From: Enterobacter sp. Ag1
Lineage (GTDB): Bacteria > Pseudomonadota > Gammaproteobacteria > Enterobacterales > Enterobacteriaceae
Assembly (NCBI GenBank): GCA_000277545.1
Contig: AKXM01000055.1
Span: forward strand, 186,001 to 250,000
Length of the DNA: 64,000 nucleotides
Reading direction: 5' to 3'
In this document: one piece after another, positions 16,740 through 26,433 of the stretch
How positions within the stretch are numbered: the stretch's first letter is position 1
Layout of the letters: the number at the start of each line of letters is the position of its first letter
The notes under the pieces: model-generated
What the model was told of the DNA's origin: nothing
Database searches by the model: none
Seen by the model: the letters and a program-made list of their open reading frames with translations, nothing else
Position numbers and translations under genes: made by a program

Positions 16740-17048
16740 TGGCGCAGTAGTTAACGAAATCCTCCTGCGTTCTGCAGGGTATTTGTGTGGGAAAAAAACG
16801 GTATTTCACCGTAATAAACGTTCCTGCATAAAAACCATTTGCAAATTCAAATGTTCACTATGTACCGGTTGTGTACCACTTGTGTACCATAATGGTAATG
16901 AGGGGAATTTTCATACTTATTTTGTCTTTTTTGTGATCTTGTACGGCTCTTTAGATCGCCAGAACGATCAAAAATCACGTCGTTGATATCTGTGTTGTTA
17001 ATAAGTGGTATAGTTGAATCGCTACCTGGCAAACTGGACGTAAAGAGA
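16740..17048. promoter_or_regulatory. Divergent control region of the accessory cassette
   Basis: These 309 AT-rich bases separate the TIM-barrel-like gene (minus) from the gntR-type gene (plus). They hold the tandem operator-like array listed separately and a second dyad, GATCG (16954-16958) with CGATC (16965-16969). A possible promoter for the regulator is TTGATA at 16983-16988, 17 bases, then TGGTAT at 17006-17011. Confidence 0.5.
16858..16897. promoter_or_regulatory. Tandem 11-bp repeat plus palindrome, candidate GntR operator
   Basis: Three consecutive 11-bp units (16858-16868, 16869-16879, 16880-16890) each carry TGTACC at the same place (16861, 16872, 16883), so the copies are one helical turn apart. 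The last unit runs into a perfect 13-bp palindrome TACCAT-A-ATGGTA (16885-16897). The position between divergent genes fits binding by the adjacent regulator; this is inferred, not shown. Confidence 0.65.
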
Positions 17049-17798
17049 ATGAAGTTGTTGCAACCTGCTGATTTAAAAATCGATGGTTCAAATGCCATGC
17101 CGCTGTATCTGCAACTGGCGAATGAGATCCAGCGCGTGATTGATGAAGGTCAGCTTCGCCCTGGAGATGCATTGCCTTCAGAGCGCACGCTGATGGAGGC
17201 GTTAGGTATTTCTCGGGGGACCACCAGAAAAGCTATTGAGCAGCTTATCGAGGATCGAAGCCTTGTCCGAAATCCTGGCTCTGGGACCTATGTTGCTCCT
17301 CACGTCCGCCAGTCATTAGTCCAGCTGGAGAGCTTCAGTGAAATAGCCTTTGCCAGCGGGGGGGAGGCACAAAGCGAATTGGTGGGCTATGTTCGTCGAG
17401 CTGCGACTGAAAAAGAACAACAATTTTTACAGCTCGCAGAAAGTCATAAAGATATTGTCGAGCTGACGCGCCTGCGTAAAATTAGTGGCACCGTCGTTTC
17501 GGTGCAGAGGGCAATATTACCCGCGCCGTTGCTGAATAAAATCAACGAATTGAATGAATCTCTCTATCGCTATCTTGAGGAAAAAGGCGTCCCGGTGTTA
17601 TCAGCCACCCAAAAATTTAGCGCAGTTGCCGCAGATAAGCACTTGGCCTATTACCTGAATATCTCGGAACGCGATCCTATATTATTGGTCACCCGTATCG
17701 GGTATAGCCATAATAATATTCCCGTGGAATATACGCAGACATGGTGTCTGAACGAATATTACGATTTCAAAATTGAGCTCAAAACGACAGGTAAATAA
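17049..17798 (+). CDS. GntR-family (HutC/UTRA) transcriptional regulator
   Basis: A 249-residue regulator. The N-terminal winged helix (about residues 12-80) has PLYLQLANEIQRVIDEGQL and GDALPSERTLMEALGISRGT, the hallmark of GntR proteins. The rest is a UTRA effector domain (about 100-245, including LTRLRKISG and PVEYTQTWCLNEYY), as in HutC-type regulators that sense small metabolites or sugar phosphates. The ATG at 17049 has AAAGAGA just before it and matches the usual domain start; an in-frame ATG at 16983 would add 22 unlike residues. It probably controls the divergent two-gene operon. I cannot name a specific orthologue. Confidence 0.88.
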   Translation: MKLLQPADLKIDGSNAMPLYLQLANEIQRVIDEGQLRPGDALPSERTLMEALGISRGTTRKAIEQLIEDRSLVRNPGSGTYVAPHVRQSLVQLESFSEIAFASGGEAQSELVGYVRRAATEKEQQFLQLAESHKDIVELTRLRKISGTVVSVQRAILPAPLLNKINELNESLYRYLEEKGVPVLSATQKFSAVAADKHLAYYLNISERDPILLVTRIGYSHNNIPVEYTQTWCLNEYYDFKIELKTTGK

Positions 17799-18099
17799 TC
17801 CATCAGGAAAATAAAGTGCTACCCATTAGCGCCAGCATAATGTTATTTTTTTTAAAATTACCTGATGAATAAATATTATTTATCCAGAAGGGGATTTTAT
17901 TATTCAGATTATGTTTTTGTATTCAGAATAACTAGCGTCGAGCATGTGGCTTGCCGATTAGATGAGTGGCGGCTCGCAGATGTGAGCAGGGATAAACCTG
18001 AGAGTGTGTTGCACCCTCTCAGGTTAGAAGAATAGCTAATATAGATCAGGCTAATAACCGGGTACGAAAGGCCATCATTTATAATGAATACAGGAGTTA
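17799..18099. other. Intergenic region between the accessory regulator and artJ
   Basis: About 300 AT-rich bases between convergent genes. Apart from the hairpin at 17995-18025 I see nothing: no credible gene, tRNA, insertion-sequence end or flanking repeat that would mark the edge of the cassette. Confidence 0.5.
17995..18025 (-). terminator. Hairpin downstream of artJ
   Basis: AACCTGAGAG (17995-18004) and CTCTCAGGTT (18016-18025) pair perfectly with an 11-base loop. On the minus strand TTTATC follows, a weak T-run, so it is a modest terminator for artJ. Confidence 0.5.
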
Positions 18100-18831
18100 T
18101 CAGCCTGGGAACCACTGAGTACTGATCTTCTGGTAAGTCCCGTCCGCTTTAATCGCCGCCAGCGCGTCGTTCAGCTTCTTCAGCAGTGCCTGATTATCCG
18201 GGCGAACCGCAATCCCTAAACCGGTGCCAAAGTACTGTGAGTCGGTCACATGCTTGCCCACGGTGCCCAGCTGCGGATTGGTCTTCAGCCATTCGTTCAC
18301 CACGGCGGTATCGCCAAACACGCCATCAATACGGCCATTTTTCAGGTCAATAATCGCGTTCTGGTAACTGTCGTAGGAGACGGTTTTGATCTCAGGATGT
18401 TTATCCTGCAGGTATTTCTGGTGCGTGGTGCCGTTTTCCATCCCGATACGTTTGCCTTTGAGATCGTCCAGCGAAGCAAACTGGCCTTTTTTCGCAATCA
18501 CCACCGCCGAGTTGGCGTAGTAAGGGTTGGTAAAGGCGACCTGTTTGGCACGCTCAGGTGTGATATCCATCCCGGAAATCACCGCGTCGTATTTACGAAA
18601 CTTCAGGGAAGGGATCAGGCTGTCAAATGCGTGGTTGGTGAAGGTACATTCTGCCTGCATTTGTTTGCATAATGCTTTGGCCAGATCGATATCGAAACCG
18701 ACGATCTGATTGCTGGCGTCCAGAGATTCAAAAGGAGGATAGGTTGCCGAAGAGCCGAAGTTGATTTTCTCCGCTGCGGCCGCGCTGAATGCGGTTGTAG
18801 CGAACATGGCGGCTAACAGTAACTTTTTCAT
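18100..18831 (-). CDS. artJ: Arginine-binding periplasmic protein ArtJ
   Basis: A 243-residue precursor with a signal peptide ending AAAA before EKINF. It binds L-arginine in the periplasm and delivers it to the ArtQMP transporter. The family 3 solute-binding pattern is clear: GSSATYPPFESLDASN, VGFDIDLAKALCKQ, MDITPERAKQV. It is a close paralogue of artI in the same cluster but has its own promoter with a tandem ARG box upstream, as in E. coli where artJ is the arginine-repressed member. It stands alone behind the artPIQM terminator. Confidence 0.94.
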   Translation of the reverse strand: MKKLLLAAMFATTAFSAAAAEKINFGSSATYPPFESLDASNQIVGFDIDLAKALCKQMQAECTFTNHAFDSLIPSLKFRKYDAVISGMDITPERAKQVAFTNPYYANSAVVIAKKGQFASLDDLKGKRIGMENGTTHQKYLQDKHPEIKTVSYDSYQNAIIDLKNGRIDGVFGDTAVVNEWLKTNPQLGTVGKHVTDSQYFGTGLGIAVRPDNQALLKKLNDALAAIKADGTYQKISTQWFPG

Positions 18832-18900
18832 GCGTGTTGCTCCTGTCTGTCAATATTGTTTTAAGTCGCCGTTTCCCGGCGTCAAACCACCATGCCAAAG

Positions 18901-18939
18901 AGTGAATTTATATGCAATAAAAATGTATATTTATAATTA
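18901..18939. promoter_or_regulatory. Tandem ARG box (ArgR operator) upstream of artJ
   Basis: Two 18-bp ARG-box-like sequences (18901-18918 and 18922-18939) are separated by exactly 3 bases, the spacing ArgR hexamers require. The first has TGAAT-TTAT-ATGCA, the second TGTAT-ATTT-ATAAT. They lie 70-108 bases before the artJ start. Arginine-dependent repression is established for E. coli artJ. Confidence 0.75.
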
Positions 18940-18948
18940 AATGGGCGT

Positions 18949-18972
18949 AAAAAAAGCGGGTTGCCCCGCTTT
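18949..18972 (-). terminator. Terminator of artPIQM
   Basis: On the minus strand AGCGGG-G-CAA-CCCGCT forms a 6-bp GC-rich stem (plus-strand arms 18955-18960 and 18965-18970), followed by a run of seven T residues. Confidence 0.8.
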
Positions 18973-18986
18973 GTCTGTTAGCTTGT

Positions 18987-19655
18987 CTAGCTGCGGTGTT
19001 CAAAGGCCAGTGCCCGTCGTTCAATCAGGCGCATCAGCAACGTAAGCAGCCCGTTGACGATGAGGTAGACCAGACCGGCTGCGCCGAAAACCGCCACATC
19101 ATAGGTGCGGCCATACAGAAGCTGCCCGTAGCCCATCACTTCCATCAGCGTAATGGTGTAGGCCAGCGAGGTGCTCTTGAACACCAGCACGACTTCGTTC
19201 GAGTAAGAAGAGAGTGCGCGCTTGAAGGCGTACGGCAACAGGATGGCCAGCGTATCTTTCTTGCTCATCCCTAAGGCGCTGCAGGACTGCCACTGACCTT
19301 CCGGTATAGCGCGAATTGCCCCGTAAAACAGCTGCGTGGTGTACGCGGCGCTGTTCAGAGAGAGCGCAATCAACGCGCACAGCCACGGTTCGGAAAGCAG
19401 ATGCCACAGCACCGGATAATGCTGAAGCGACGGGAACTGCCCTGGACCGTAGTAAATCAGGAAGATCTGCACCAGCAGCGGCGTGCCGGTAAACAGCGTG
19501 ATGTAGGCGCGCACAATATGCACCAGCCCCGGCGTTTTCAGCGTCAGAACAATGGTGAACAGCAGCGACAGCACGAGCGCAACGGCAATGGAAGCGGCGG
19601 TGAGCGTCAGGCTGGTGTGCAGACCCTTCATCAGCTCCGGTAAATACTCGAGCAT
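18987..19655 (-). CDS. artM: Arginine ABC transporter permease ArtM
   Basis: A 222-residue inner-membrane permease of the HisMQ family, with about five hydrophobic segments. The EAA-type loop reads ALGMSKKDTLAILLPYAFKRAL near residues 130-150. It forms the arginine channel with ArtQ and is driven by ArtP. Its start codon shares one base with the artQ stop, so the two are coupled. It is the last gene of artPIQM and is followed by a strong terminator. Confidence 0.95.
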   Translation of the reverse strand: MLEYLPELMKGLHTSLTLTAASIAVALVLSLLFTIVLTLKTPGLVHIVRAYITLFTGTPLLVQIFLIYYGPGQFPSLQHYPVLWHLLSEPWLCALIALSLNSAAYTTQLFYGAIRAIPEGQWQSCSALGMSKKDTLAILLPYAFKRALSSYSNEVVLVFKSTSLAYTITLMEVMGYGQLLYGRTYDVAVFGAAGLVYLIVNGLLTLLMRLIERRALAFEHRS

Positions 19656-20371
19656 CAGCCAGGTCTCCGTTCAAAGCGCGTGGCGCGCAGGTCAATGCGC
19701 TTCAGGATGTACTGACTCAGCAGGGTGATGACCAGATAAATCGCCGCCGCAATCACGTACCAGGTAAACGGCTCCTGGGTGCGCGTGGCGATACTTTTGG
19801 TTTGCAGCATCAGGTCATTCACGCTGATAAGCGACACCAGCGCGGTGTCTTTCAGCAGCACCAGCCACTGGTTACCGAGGCCCGGCAGCGCGTGACGCCA
19901 CATCTGCGGCATGACCAGCCGGAAGAAAATCGCAGTTTTGGATAAACCCAGCGCCTGGCCCGATTCCCACTGCCCAACCGGCACCGCTTTCAGCGCGCCG
20001 CGCAGCGTCTGTGACGCGTAGGCGGAATAGAGCAGGGAGAGGGCAATCACGCCGCAGAGAAACGGGCTGACGTCAAAGTTCTCAATCTCCATTTTGACCG
20101 GGATCGCGGTAAAACCGAGGTTGAGGGTGAAGCCATCAGAGAGTATCAGCAGCAGCTGGGAGGAGCCGAAGTAGATAAACAGCACCACCAGGATTTCAGG
20201 CAGGCCGCGGAAAAGCGTGACTACCCCGGAGCCTATCCATGCCACCGGGCGCCATTTGGCGGATTCCCAGACGGCAAAAATCATCGCCAGCACGAGGCCG
20301 ACGATGAGGGCACAAACAGCAAGGCCGACGGTCATCCCGGCGGCGCTTGCTAATGGAAACAATTCGTTCAT
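19655..20371 (-). CDS. artQ: Arginine ABC transporter permease ArtQ
   Basis: A 238-residue inner-membrane permease of the HisMQ family. The coupling loop has [22 protein letters not shown] (split here by position, about residues 145-167), followed by [17 protein letters not shown]. The start at 20371 gives [12 protein letters not shown], aligned with E. coli ArtQ (238 residues); the open frame extends 8 codons upstream to 20395 but that part overlaps artI. It lies between artI and artM. Confidence 0.94.
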   Translation of the reverse strand: MNELFPLASAAGMTVGLAVCALIVGLVLAMIFAVWESAKWRPVAWIGSGVVTLFRGLPEILVVLFIYFGSSQLLLILSDGFTLNLGFTAIPVKMEIENFDVSPFLCGVIALSLLYSAYASQTLRGALKAVPVGQWESGQALGLSKTAIFFRLVMPQMWRHALPGLGNQWLVLLKDTALVSLISVNDLMLQTKSIATRTQEPFTWYVIAAAIYLVITLLSQYILKRIDLRATRFERRPG

Positions 20372-20379
20372 CGAGTCGA

Positions 20380-21111
20380 TTACTTCTGGAACCATTTGTC
20401 GTAGATGGCTTTGTAGGTGCCATCTTGTTTCACTTTATCCAGCGCGGCGTTGAATTTGCTCTGCAGGTCAGTGTTGCCCTGGCGCAGGGCGATGCCGAGG
20501 CCGGTGCCGAAGTAATCTTTGTCGGTCACTTTGTCACCCACGGCAACCAGTTCAGGGCTGGCTTTCAGCCACTCGGTCACCACGGCAGTGTCGCCGAAGA
20601 CCGCGTCGATACGACCGTTCTGCAGATCCAGCTTAGCGTTCTGGTAGCTGTCGTAAGGCACGGTGGTGATTTCCGGGTGTTTGTCGGTGATGTATTTCTG
20701 GTGGGTGGTGCCGTTCTGGATGCCCACTTTTTTGCCTTTCAGCGCGGCAATATCAGCGTACTTACCCTTCACGCCAACGAACAGCGCGGAGTTGTCATAG
20801 TAAGGTTTAGTGAACAGTACCTGTTTTTCACGCTCAGGGGTGATGTCCATCCCCGCCATTACCGCGTCAATACGGCGGAATTTCAGGCTTGGGATCAGGC
20901 TGTCGAAGGCCTGGTTGGTGAAGGTACAGGTGGCATCGATCTGCTTGCACAGGGCGTTAGCGAGATCAACGTCAAAACCGACGATCTTGTTGTTGGCGTC
21001 GATAGACTCAAACGGAGGGTAAGAGGCTTCGGTAGCAAAACGGATAGTCTGTGCGGCGGTAGCAGAAAGGCTCAGAGTGGCTAAAAGAGTGGCCAGCAAA
21101 ACTTTTTTCAT
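20380..21111 (-). CDS. artI: Arginine/ornithine-type periplasmic binding protein ArtI
   Basis: A 243-residue precursor with a signal peptide ([20 protein letters not shown]) followed by [16 protein letters not shown]. It is a family 3 solute-binding protein and a paralogue of ArtJ; both keep GTTHQKY, the [25 protein letters not shown] loop and YFGTGLGIA. The start at 21111 removes seven upstream residues that lack a ribosome-binding site. It lies between artP and artQ. Ligand preference in E. coli ArtI is not as well established as for ArtJ. Confidence 0.92.
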   Translation of the reverse strand: MKKVLLATLLATLSLSATAAQTIRFATEASYPPFESIDANNKIVGFDVDLANALCKQIDATCTFTNQAFDSLIPSLKFRRIDAVMAGMDITPEREKQVLFTKPYYDNSALFVGVKGKYADIAALKGKKVGIQNGTTHQKYITDKHPEITTVPYDSYQNAKLDLQNGRIDAVFGDTAVVTEWLKASPELVAVGDKVTDKDYFGTGLGIALRQGNTDLQSKFNAALDKVKQDGTYKAIYDKWFQK

Positions 21112-21131
21112 TGTCGTTTTCCCGTTCAACA

Positions 21132-21860
21132 TCAGTGAGAGAGATAGAATTTAAACGCATCGGTTTGCGGGTTAGCAAAGCAGCTGGCATCACCTTGTTC
21201 GATGATGTGGCCGTTTTCCATATACACCACGCGGCTGGCGGTTTTACGCGCCACTTCTACTTCATGGGTCACGATGACCTGAGTAATGTTGGTTTCCGCC
21301 AGTTCGCGGATAATGCTGACGATCTGCGCGGTGATTTCCGGATCAAGAGCGGCGGTAGGCTCATCAAACAGCAGAATCTGCGGCTCCATCATCAGGGCGC
21401 GGGCAATGGCAACACGCTGCTGCTGGCCACCGGAAAGGTGCAGCGGATAGCGGTCCATGTAGGGCTTCAGGCGCAGGCGTTCAAGCAGTTTATCGGCGCG
21501 TTCACGCGCCCGATCTTTGCTTAATCCGAGCACGCGGCACGGCGCTTCAATCAGGTTTTGCAGCACGGTTAAATGCGGCCACAGATTGTATTGCTGGAAG
21601 ACCATACCGACGTTCTGGCGCAGATCGCGAATCGCTTTGTCGCTGGGGGCTTTGGCGAAGTCGAAAGTCGTGCCCGCAATGCTCAGCTTACCGGAACGCG
21701 GCATCTCAAGCAGGTTAAGGACGCGTAGCAGAGAGCTCTTGCCGGCGCCGCTCGGGCCCAGCAATACCAGCGTCTCGCCCTGCGGGCAATGTAGTGTGAT
21801 ATCGAACAGCGCCTGATGGGCACCGTAAAAGCAATTAATGCTGTCTAGTTGAATACTCAT
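21132..21860 (-). CDS. artP: Arginine ABC transporter ATP-binding protein ArtP
   Basis: A 242-residue ABC ATPase for arginine import. Walker [10 protein letters not shown] is at residues 35-43, the signature [15 protein letters not shown] near 140, and Walker [15 protein letters not shown] follows. It is the first gene of artPIQM, with artI 20 bases downstream. The 227 bases upstream are shared with convergently placed ybjP control; I could not find a convincing ARG box there. Confidence 0.95.
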   Translation of the reverse strand: MSIQLDSINCFYGAHQALFDITLHCPQGETLVLLGPSGAGKSSLLRVLNLLEMPRSGKLSIAGTTFDFAKAPSDKAIRDLRQNVGMVFQQYNLWPHLTVLQNLIEAPCRVLGLSKDRARERADKLLERLRLKPYMDRYPLHLSGGQQQRVAIARALMMEPQILLFDEPTAALDPEITAQIVSIIRELAETNITQVIVTHEVEVARKTASRVVYMENGHIIEQGDASCFANPQTDAFKFYLSH

Positions 21861-22087
21861 GCGCTGAAGTTGAATAGCAATTGAGGCCGCAAAGGGTACC
21901 TTTAACAGAATAGTTATGCAATCTTTGTGCGTTAAAACTTATAAGCAACCACTTACCTTGCCTAAAATTAGCACAAAATAGCGAGGCGGGTGGTGGCTAA
22001 GTATAAAAAACCGGGATCCCTGAATATACCAGACTATTTACAGGGGTTACGTTTCTTCCACCCGCATAGCGTAAGCATAAATTGCCG

Positions 22088-22612
22088 CTATTTGCCTTCA
22101 ACTGCCTGACGCAGCGTGCCGGTTGGCGCATGGCTCGCCGCGCCGAGGTAACGCACATCGTCCACCGCCCAGCATTGGCCTTCACGGACCATCAACACTT
22201 CATCTTTCCAGGTCTGGCTGCCGCGGGTCAGCTCGACGCGCAGAGGAATATTTCGCGCATCGGTATTCGGGATAGTTGACGCCGAAGTCACGCTGGCTTT
22301 GTCAGGGCCTTCAGACTGGCTGGAGAAGATATCGCTGCGGGTAAACGCGCTTTGCGCCGCCGGAGAGGTGCTGGATTTTTGCAGAAGCTGGAACAGGGAA
22401 TCGCTCAGATAGGGGCGCAGCGCGGCAACGGAACTCAGGCCTTCGCCCTTGTGCGCGATACGGTAATCATAGAACTGCTGAGCGACGTCATCCGGGCCGC
22501 CGCTGACGCAGGGGCCGCTGCGGGTGCCGATGTCTTTGAAGGCCGGGGTGACGGTGGTACAGGCCGACAACACCAGGGCACAGGGGAGAAGAGCCAAAGC
22601 CGAGCTGCGCAT
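22088..22612 (-). CDS. ybjP: YbjP, predicted lipoprotein
   Basis: A 174-residue precursor with a lipoprotein signal: LSAC ends at Cys18, the likely lipidated residue, followed by threonines, which suggests sorting to the outer membrane. It matches E. coli YbjP (171 residues). Conserved parts include FYDYRIAHKG and REGQCWAVDDVRYLG near the C-terminus (DUF3828-like from memory). The function is unknown. It is divergent from ybjQ. Confidence 0.85.
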   Translation of the reverse strand: MRSSALALLPCALVLSACTTVTPAFKDIGTRSGPCVSGGPDDVAQQFYDYRIAHKGEGLSSVAALRPYLSDSLFQLLQKSSTSPAAQSAFTRSDIFSSQSEGPDKASVTSASTIPNTDARNIPLRVELTRGSQTWKDEVLMVREGQCWAVDDVRYLGAASHAPTGTLRQAVEGK

Positions 22613-22720
22613 TTTTATTTCCTTATTTTCTCAGGAGGACTACCTTAGCATAGCGTATTGGCTCAAAATCGCGTGGCGATTGCCGGGCTAACATGTTGAT
22701 GGCAAAGAGAGGAGAACGTG

Positions 22721-23044
22721 ATGCAGTTTACAACGACGCCAGGCCTGGAAGGCCACACCATTACTGAATATTGCGGCGTAGTGACCGGGGAAGCTATCCT
22801 GGGTGCCAATATTTTCCGCGATTTTTTCGCCGGGGTTCGCGATATCGTCGGCGGCCGCTCGGGGGCTTATGAAAAAGAGTTACGCAAAGCGCGGGACATC
22901 GCATTTCGTGAAATTCAGGAACAGGCCGAAAGCCTGGGCGCTAACGCCGTGGTCGGGATTGATATCGACTATGAAACCGTCGGCAAGGACGGCAGTATGC
23001 TGATGGTTTGCGTCAGCGGGACGGCGGTGAAAACGCGCAAATGA
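22721..23044 (+). CDS. ybjQ: YbjQ family (UPF0145) protein
   Basis: A 107-residue soluble protein of the YbjQ/UPF0145 family, predicted to form a pentamer. The conserved [13 protein letters not shown] and [14 protein letters not shown] motifs are present. The ATG at 22721 matches the E. coli start and has GAGAGGAGAA before it; the GTG three bases upstream is less likely. Its stop overlaps the amiD start (ATGA), so the pair is an operon. Its function is not established. Confidence 0.87.
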   Translation: MQFTTTPGLEGHTITEYCGVVTGEAILGANIFRDFFAGVRDIVGGRSGAYEKELRKARDIAFREIQEQAESLGANAVVGIDIDYETVGKDGSMLMVCVSGTAVKTRK

Positions 23045-23871
23045 AAACCAGGATCTTAGCGCTTGCCCTGGCGCTGTTACTGGCGGGCTGCGCCGGGCAA
23101 AAAGGGATTGTCGATCGAGGCAGCTATAAAGTGGACACCCTGCATCAGGCTCAGGCCGCTTATCCGCGGGTGAAAATTCTGGTGATCCATTACACGGCGG
23201 ATGATTTTTCAAGTTCGCTTTCCACGTTGACCGATCGTAACGTCAGCGCCCACTATCTTGTTCCCGCCGAGCCGCCGCTGTCCGGCGGGAAACCCGTTGT
23301 CTGGCAGTTGGTGCCGGAAGAGCAGCTGGCCTGGCATGCCGGGGTCAGTTTCTGGCGAGGGGCTACGCGGATTAACGACACGTCCGTAGGTATTGAGCTG
23401 GAAAACCAGGGCTATACCCGGGTTGGCGGTGTTCAGCGCTTTTACCCCTTCAGCCAGCCGCAGATTGCGGTGCTTGAGGATTTAGCGAAGCAGATTATTG
23501 CGCGCTATAACATCGCGCCGCAGAACGTGGTCGCTCATGGGGATATCGCGCCGCAGCGCAAGGTTGATCCTGGCCCGCTGTTCCCCTGGAAGCAATTTGC
23601 GGAAAAAGGGATTGGCGCATGGCCGGACGCCGCTAGAGTGGCGTTTTATCTTAACGGCCGCGGCCCGCTGCAGCCCGTGGATAAATCCGAGCTGCTGGAT
23701 GTGCTTTCCCGGTATGGCTACGAAGTGCTGCCGGGCATGACTGAGGCGCAGCAGAAAAGAGTGATTACCGCCTTCCAGATGCACTTCCGCCCGGCCAACT
23801 ACAGCGGCGAGGCGGATGCGGAAAGCCTGGCGATCGCCGAGGCATTACTGGAGAAATACGGCCAGGGTTAG
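23041..23871 (+). CDS. amiD: N-acetylmuramoyl-L-alanine amidase AmiD (outer-membrane lipoprotein)
   Basis: A 276-residue zinc amidase that cleaves the MurNAc-L-Ala bond in peptidoglycan and anhydro-muropeptides. The lipobox LAGC ends at Cys17. The amidase_2 fold has VIHYTADDF (zinc His near 50), the [10 protein letters not shown] segment and [18 protein letters not shown] (second zinc His and Asp). A C-terminal peptidoglycan-binding-like helical region follows. The length equals E. coli AmiD. It overlaps ybjQ by 4 bases at its start and convergent ybjS by 4 at its end. Confidence 0.94.
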   Translation: MKTRILALALALLLAGCAGQKGIVDRGSYKVDTLHQAQAAYPRVKILVIHYTADDFSSSLSTLTDRNVSAHYLVPAEPPLSGGKPVVWQLVPEEQLAWHAGVSFWRGATRINDTSVGIELENQGYTRVGGVQRFYPFSQPQIAVLEDLAKQIIARYNIAPQNVVAHGDIAPQRKVDPGPLFPWKQFAEKGIGAWPDAARVAFYLNGRGPLQPVDKSELLDVLSRYGYEVLPGMTEAQQKRVITAFQMHFRPANYSGEADAESLAIAEALLEKYGQG

Positions 23872-24878
23872 CCCCGGTGCAGCGTGCCGTGATCTTTCAA
23901 CCACAGCGCGGTACGGCGAATGCCTTCATCAAGGGTGACGATAGGCTGATAGCCCAGCTCCGTTTCCGCACGCGTGGTGTCCAGCGTTAAATCGAAGTTC
24001 AGCTTGGAGACGCCGTAGTGCGTGAGCACCGGCTCTTTGGCAGACTTATTGCCAAAGTGCTCCAGGCTGCGGGCGATGATATCCAGCATCGGGTACGGCA
24101 CCGAGCGAATGCGGCATTTAATGCCCAGCTCGTCGATCAGCTTCTGCACGATGGTCCGCAGCGGGCGGGCTTCCATGTTGGTGATGTTGTAGGCGCGGCC
24201 AGAAGGTAAATTCTGTTTCTGTGTCGCCAGCCACATCGCGTGTACCGCGTTTTCCAGATAGGTCATATCCACCAGCGCATCGCCGCCGCGCGGCAGCAGC
24301 ACGCTGCCGTAGTGGCGCATCATCTGCACAAGGCGCGGGAAAAACACTTTGTCGTGCGGCCCAAACAGGCTTTGCGGGCGCAGAATGGTAAAACGGGTGT
24401 TCGGGTTGGCCTGCGCCAGCAGCTGAATCACCTCTTCGCTGGCGGCTTTGCTGCGGGCAAATTCGTTGGCGAAGCGCACCGGGCGAAAATCTTCGCTGAT
24501 GTTGCGGTGGTGGTGGTAGTCGAAGTAGAGCGACGGCGACGAGATATGAATAAAGTCACGCACGCCCCAGGCCACGGCCCATTCGCCCAGACGGCGTGTG
24601 GCGCGGACGTTGGCGAGGTCGAAGGCTTGCTGGGTTCCCCACGGCGAGGTGAAGCTGGAGCAGTGCCAGAGCGTGTCGACGTCCGCAAGCATCACTTTCG
24701 CCTGGGAAGAGACCAGCTCCGTCAGGTCGGCATGGACAAATTCAGCGCCCATTTTCTGCAGCAGTTTGCCCATCGCTTCGTTGCGCCCGGTGGCCCGAAC
24801 GCTGATGCCTCTGGCGCGTAAATACTCGACCGCGTTTCGGCCTAAACCGCTGGTGGCGCCCGTGACCAGTACCTTCAT
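23868..24878 (-). CDS. ybjS: YbjS, NAD(P)-dependent epimerase/dehydratase-like protein
   Basis: A 336-residue extended short-chain dehydrogenase. The nucleotide-binding [16 protein letters not shown] is at residues 5-20. The catalytic-type Tyr sits in [12 protein letters not shown] rather than a canonical YxxxK, so the exact active site is uncertain. It matches E. coli YbjS (337 residues), whose substrate is unknown. Its end overlaps convergent amiD. It lies 88 bases downstream of ybjT in the same direction. Confidence 0.85.
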   Translation of the reverse strand: MKVLVTGATSGLGRNAVEYLRARGISVRATGRNEAMGKLLQKMGAEFVHADLTELVSSQAKVMLADVDTLWHCSSFTSPWGTQQAFDLANVRATRRLGEWAVAWGVRDFIHISSPSLYFDYHHHRNISEDFRPVRFANEFARSKAASEEVIQLLAQANPNTRFTILRPQSLFGPHDKVFFPRLVQMMRHYGSVLLPRGGDALVDMTYLENAVHAMWLATQKQNLPSGRAYNITNMEARPLRTIVQKLIDELGIKCRIRSVPYPMLDIIARSLEHFGNKSAKEPVLTHYGVSKLNFDLTLDTTRAETELGYQPIVTLDEGIRRTALWLKDHGTLHRG

Positions 24879-24966
24879 GTGACCAACTCGTTATGTTTTG
24901 GATTAACGCTGCGCATTTTTCCGTGAAACGGCAGCGCATGCAATGGGAATACTGAAAGATTAGGAG

Positions 24967-26418
24967 CTAACTTCTCTTTTTGATCGAGTTTTGTTCCGCT
25001 AAATGAACAATTCGCCGCGCCATTCCCCTAAAGATAAATAAATGGGCGGGGATCATCGCCAGCCAGTAGATCAAACCGGCGCAGCCGTGAGGATGCCACC
25101 AGGCTCTGACGTCCAGCCGACGCTGCTTGCCATCATCCTGCAAGGTGAACGACAGCCGCCCCAGGCCTGGGGCCTTCATACCAAACAGCAGCGTTAGCTC
25201 TTTTTCTGGTTCAGCGATAATCACTCTCCAGCTATCGACGGTGTCGCCCACTTCCAGCGTGGCTTTATCAGGCCGCCCTTTAGCAAGCCGATGCCCGACC
25301 AGCAAATCCATCAGCGCCCGGGTTTTCCACAGCGCATTGCCAAAAAAGTAGCCTTCTTTACCGCCTAGCTGGTTGATCACCTGCCAGAGCGAAGAGAGTG
25401 AGGCCTGGGTGGCCAGCGTGCAGCCCGCCTGTTTAGCAAAAAAACCGTAGTCAGGTCGCCAGCGGGCAAACGCCTGGGCATCGTAGCCCCAGTCCTGGGA
25501 GTTGGCGAGCCGGTGTTCGTTGGCCAGCGTCAGGCGCACGGCGTCGTCAAAGCTGATGAGCTGCTGCGGGATGCGTTCGCGCAGGCTACGGTCATCCGCC
25601 AGCAAATCGTGTTCCAGACCCTGAATCAGCGCCTTAGCAATACCGGGCGGCACCGAGGTAATGACATTCAGAAACCACACGGAAATCCAGCTGGTGGGGA
25701 GTGGCACGGGGATCAGCGGGCGGCGGCGGCCGCTGATAGCCATAAAGCGCTCGAACTGCTGCTGATAGCTCAGAACTTCCGGTCCGGCGGCTTCAAACAG
25801 GCGATGTTCTGTGGCCGGCTGGTCCAGCAGTGCGACGAGGTAGTGCAGCAGATTATCCAAAGCAATGGGTGAAGTACGGGAGCGAACCCAGCGCGGCGGC
25901 GTCAGCACCGGCAGGTTGTACACCATATCCCGCATGACTTCGAAGGCCGCCGAGCCAGCGCCAACAATAATCCCCGCGCGCAGTTCTGTGACAGGCACGC
26001 CGGAATCTCGCAGGATATCCGCGGTGATTTGCCGGGCTTTCAGGTGCTTTGAATGCGTTTGCCCGCTTTTGGCCTGCAAAGAGCTAAGGAAAATGACCTG
26101 CTTGACCGGATGTTCGGTCAGCGCGTCGCGCATGTTCAGCGCCGCCTGGCGTTCGAACTCCATAAAATTATCGCCGTCGCCCATGCTGTGGATCAGATAG
26201 TAGACGGTATCCGCCCCTTCGAGCAGGGCACCCAGGCGGTGCGGCCAGTGCAAATCTACGTGCCGGCACTCTACGCCTGGCCAGGGCTGTTTTTTTAGCC
26301 AGTCAATGCGACGGGCTGCGGCGGTGACGTGATGTCCCGCCGCCACGAGTAACGGCACCAGATGCTGGCCAATGTAGCCGCTGGCGCCGAGGACCACTAT
26401 CCTTTGAGGTTCTGCCAT
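24967..26418 (-). CDS. ybjT: YbjT, SDR-like protein with DUF2867
   Basis: A 483-residue protein with two parts. The N-terminal NAD(P)-binding domain begins [17 protein letters not shown] (residues 8-24), like NmrA/atypical SDR proteins. The C-terminal half (about 330-480) is a DUF2867-type domain ending in a hydrophobic segment and basic tail, suggesting membrane association. It matches E. coli YbjT (476). The function is unknown. It lies 15 bases downstream of ltaE, so it is probably co-transcribed with it. Confidence 0.85.
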   Translation of the reverse strand: MAEPQRIVVLGASGYIGQHLVPLLVAAGHHVTAAARRIDWLKKQPWPGVECRHVDLHWPHRLGALLEGADTVYYLIHSMGDGDNFMEFERQAALNMRDALTEHPVKQVIFLSSLQAKSGQTHSKHLKARQITADILRDSGVPVTELRAGIIVGAGSAAFEVMRDMVYNLPVLTPPRWVRSRTSPIALDNLLHYLVALLDQPATEHRLFEAAGPEVLSYQQQFERFMAISGRRRPLIPVPLPTSWISVWFLNVITSVPPGIAKALIQGLEHDLLADDRSLRERIPQQLISFDDAVRLTLANEHRLANSQDWGYDAQAFARWRPDYGFFAKQAGCTLATQASLSSLWQVINQLGGKEGYFFGNALWKTRALMDLLVGHRLAKGRPDKATLEVGDTVDSWRVIIAEPEKELTLLFGMKAPGLGRLSFTLQDDGKQRRLDVRAWWHPHGCAGLIYWLAMIPAHLFIFRGMARRIVHLAEQNSIKKRS

Positions 26419-26433
26419 CGTCCCTGAGTCCCG

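Noticed and set aside
13793-18099. Mobile element, prophage or integrative element around the accessory cassette
   Set aside because: No integrase, transposase, tRNA gene, terminal inverted repeat or flanking direct repeat was found at either edge.
17909-18115. Small minus-strand open frame of 68 codons overlapping the artJ end
   Set aside because: No ribosome-binding site, no family resemblance and overlap with artJ; treated as chance.
21861-22087. ARG box before artP
   Set aside because: Only a partial match near 21910 and no second box three bases away, unlike the clear pair before artJ.
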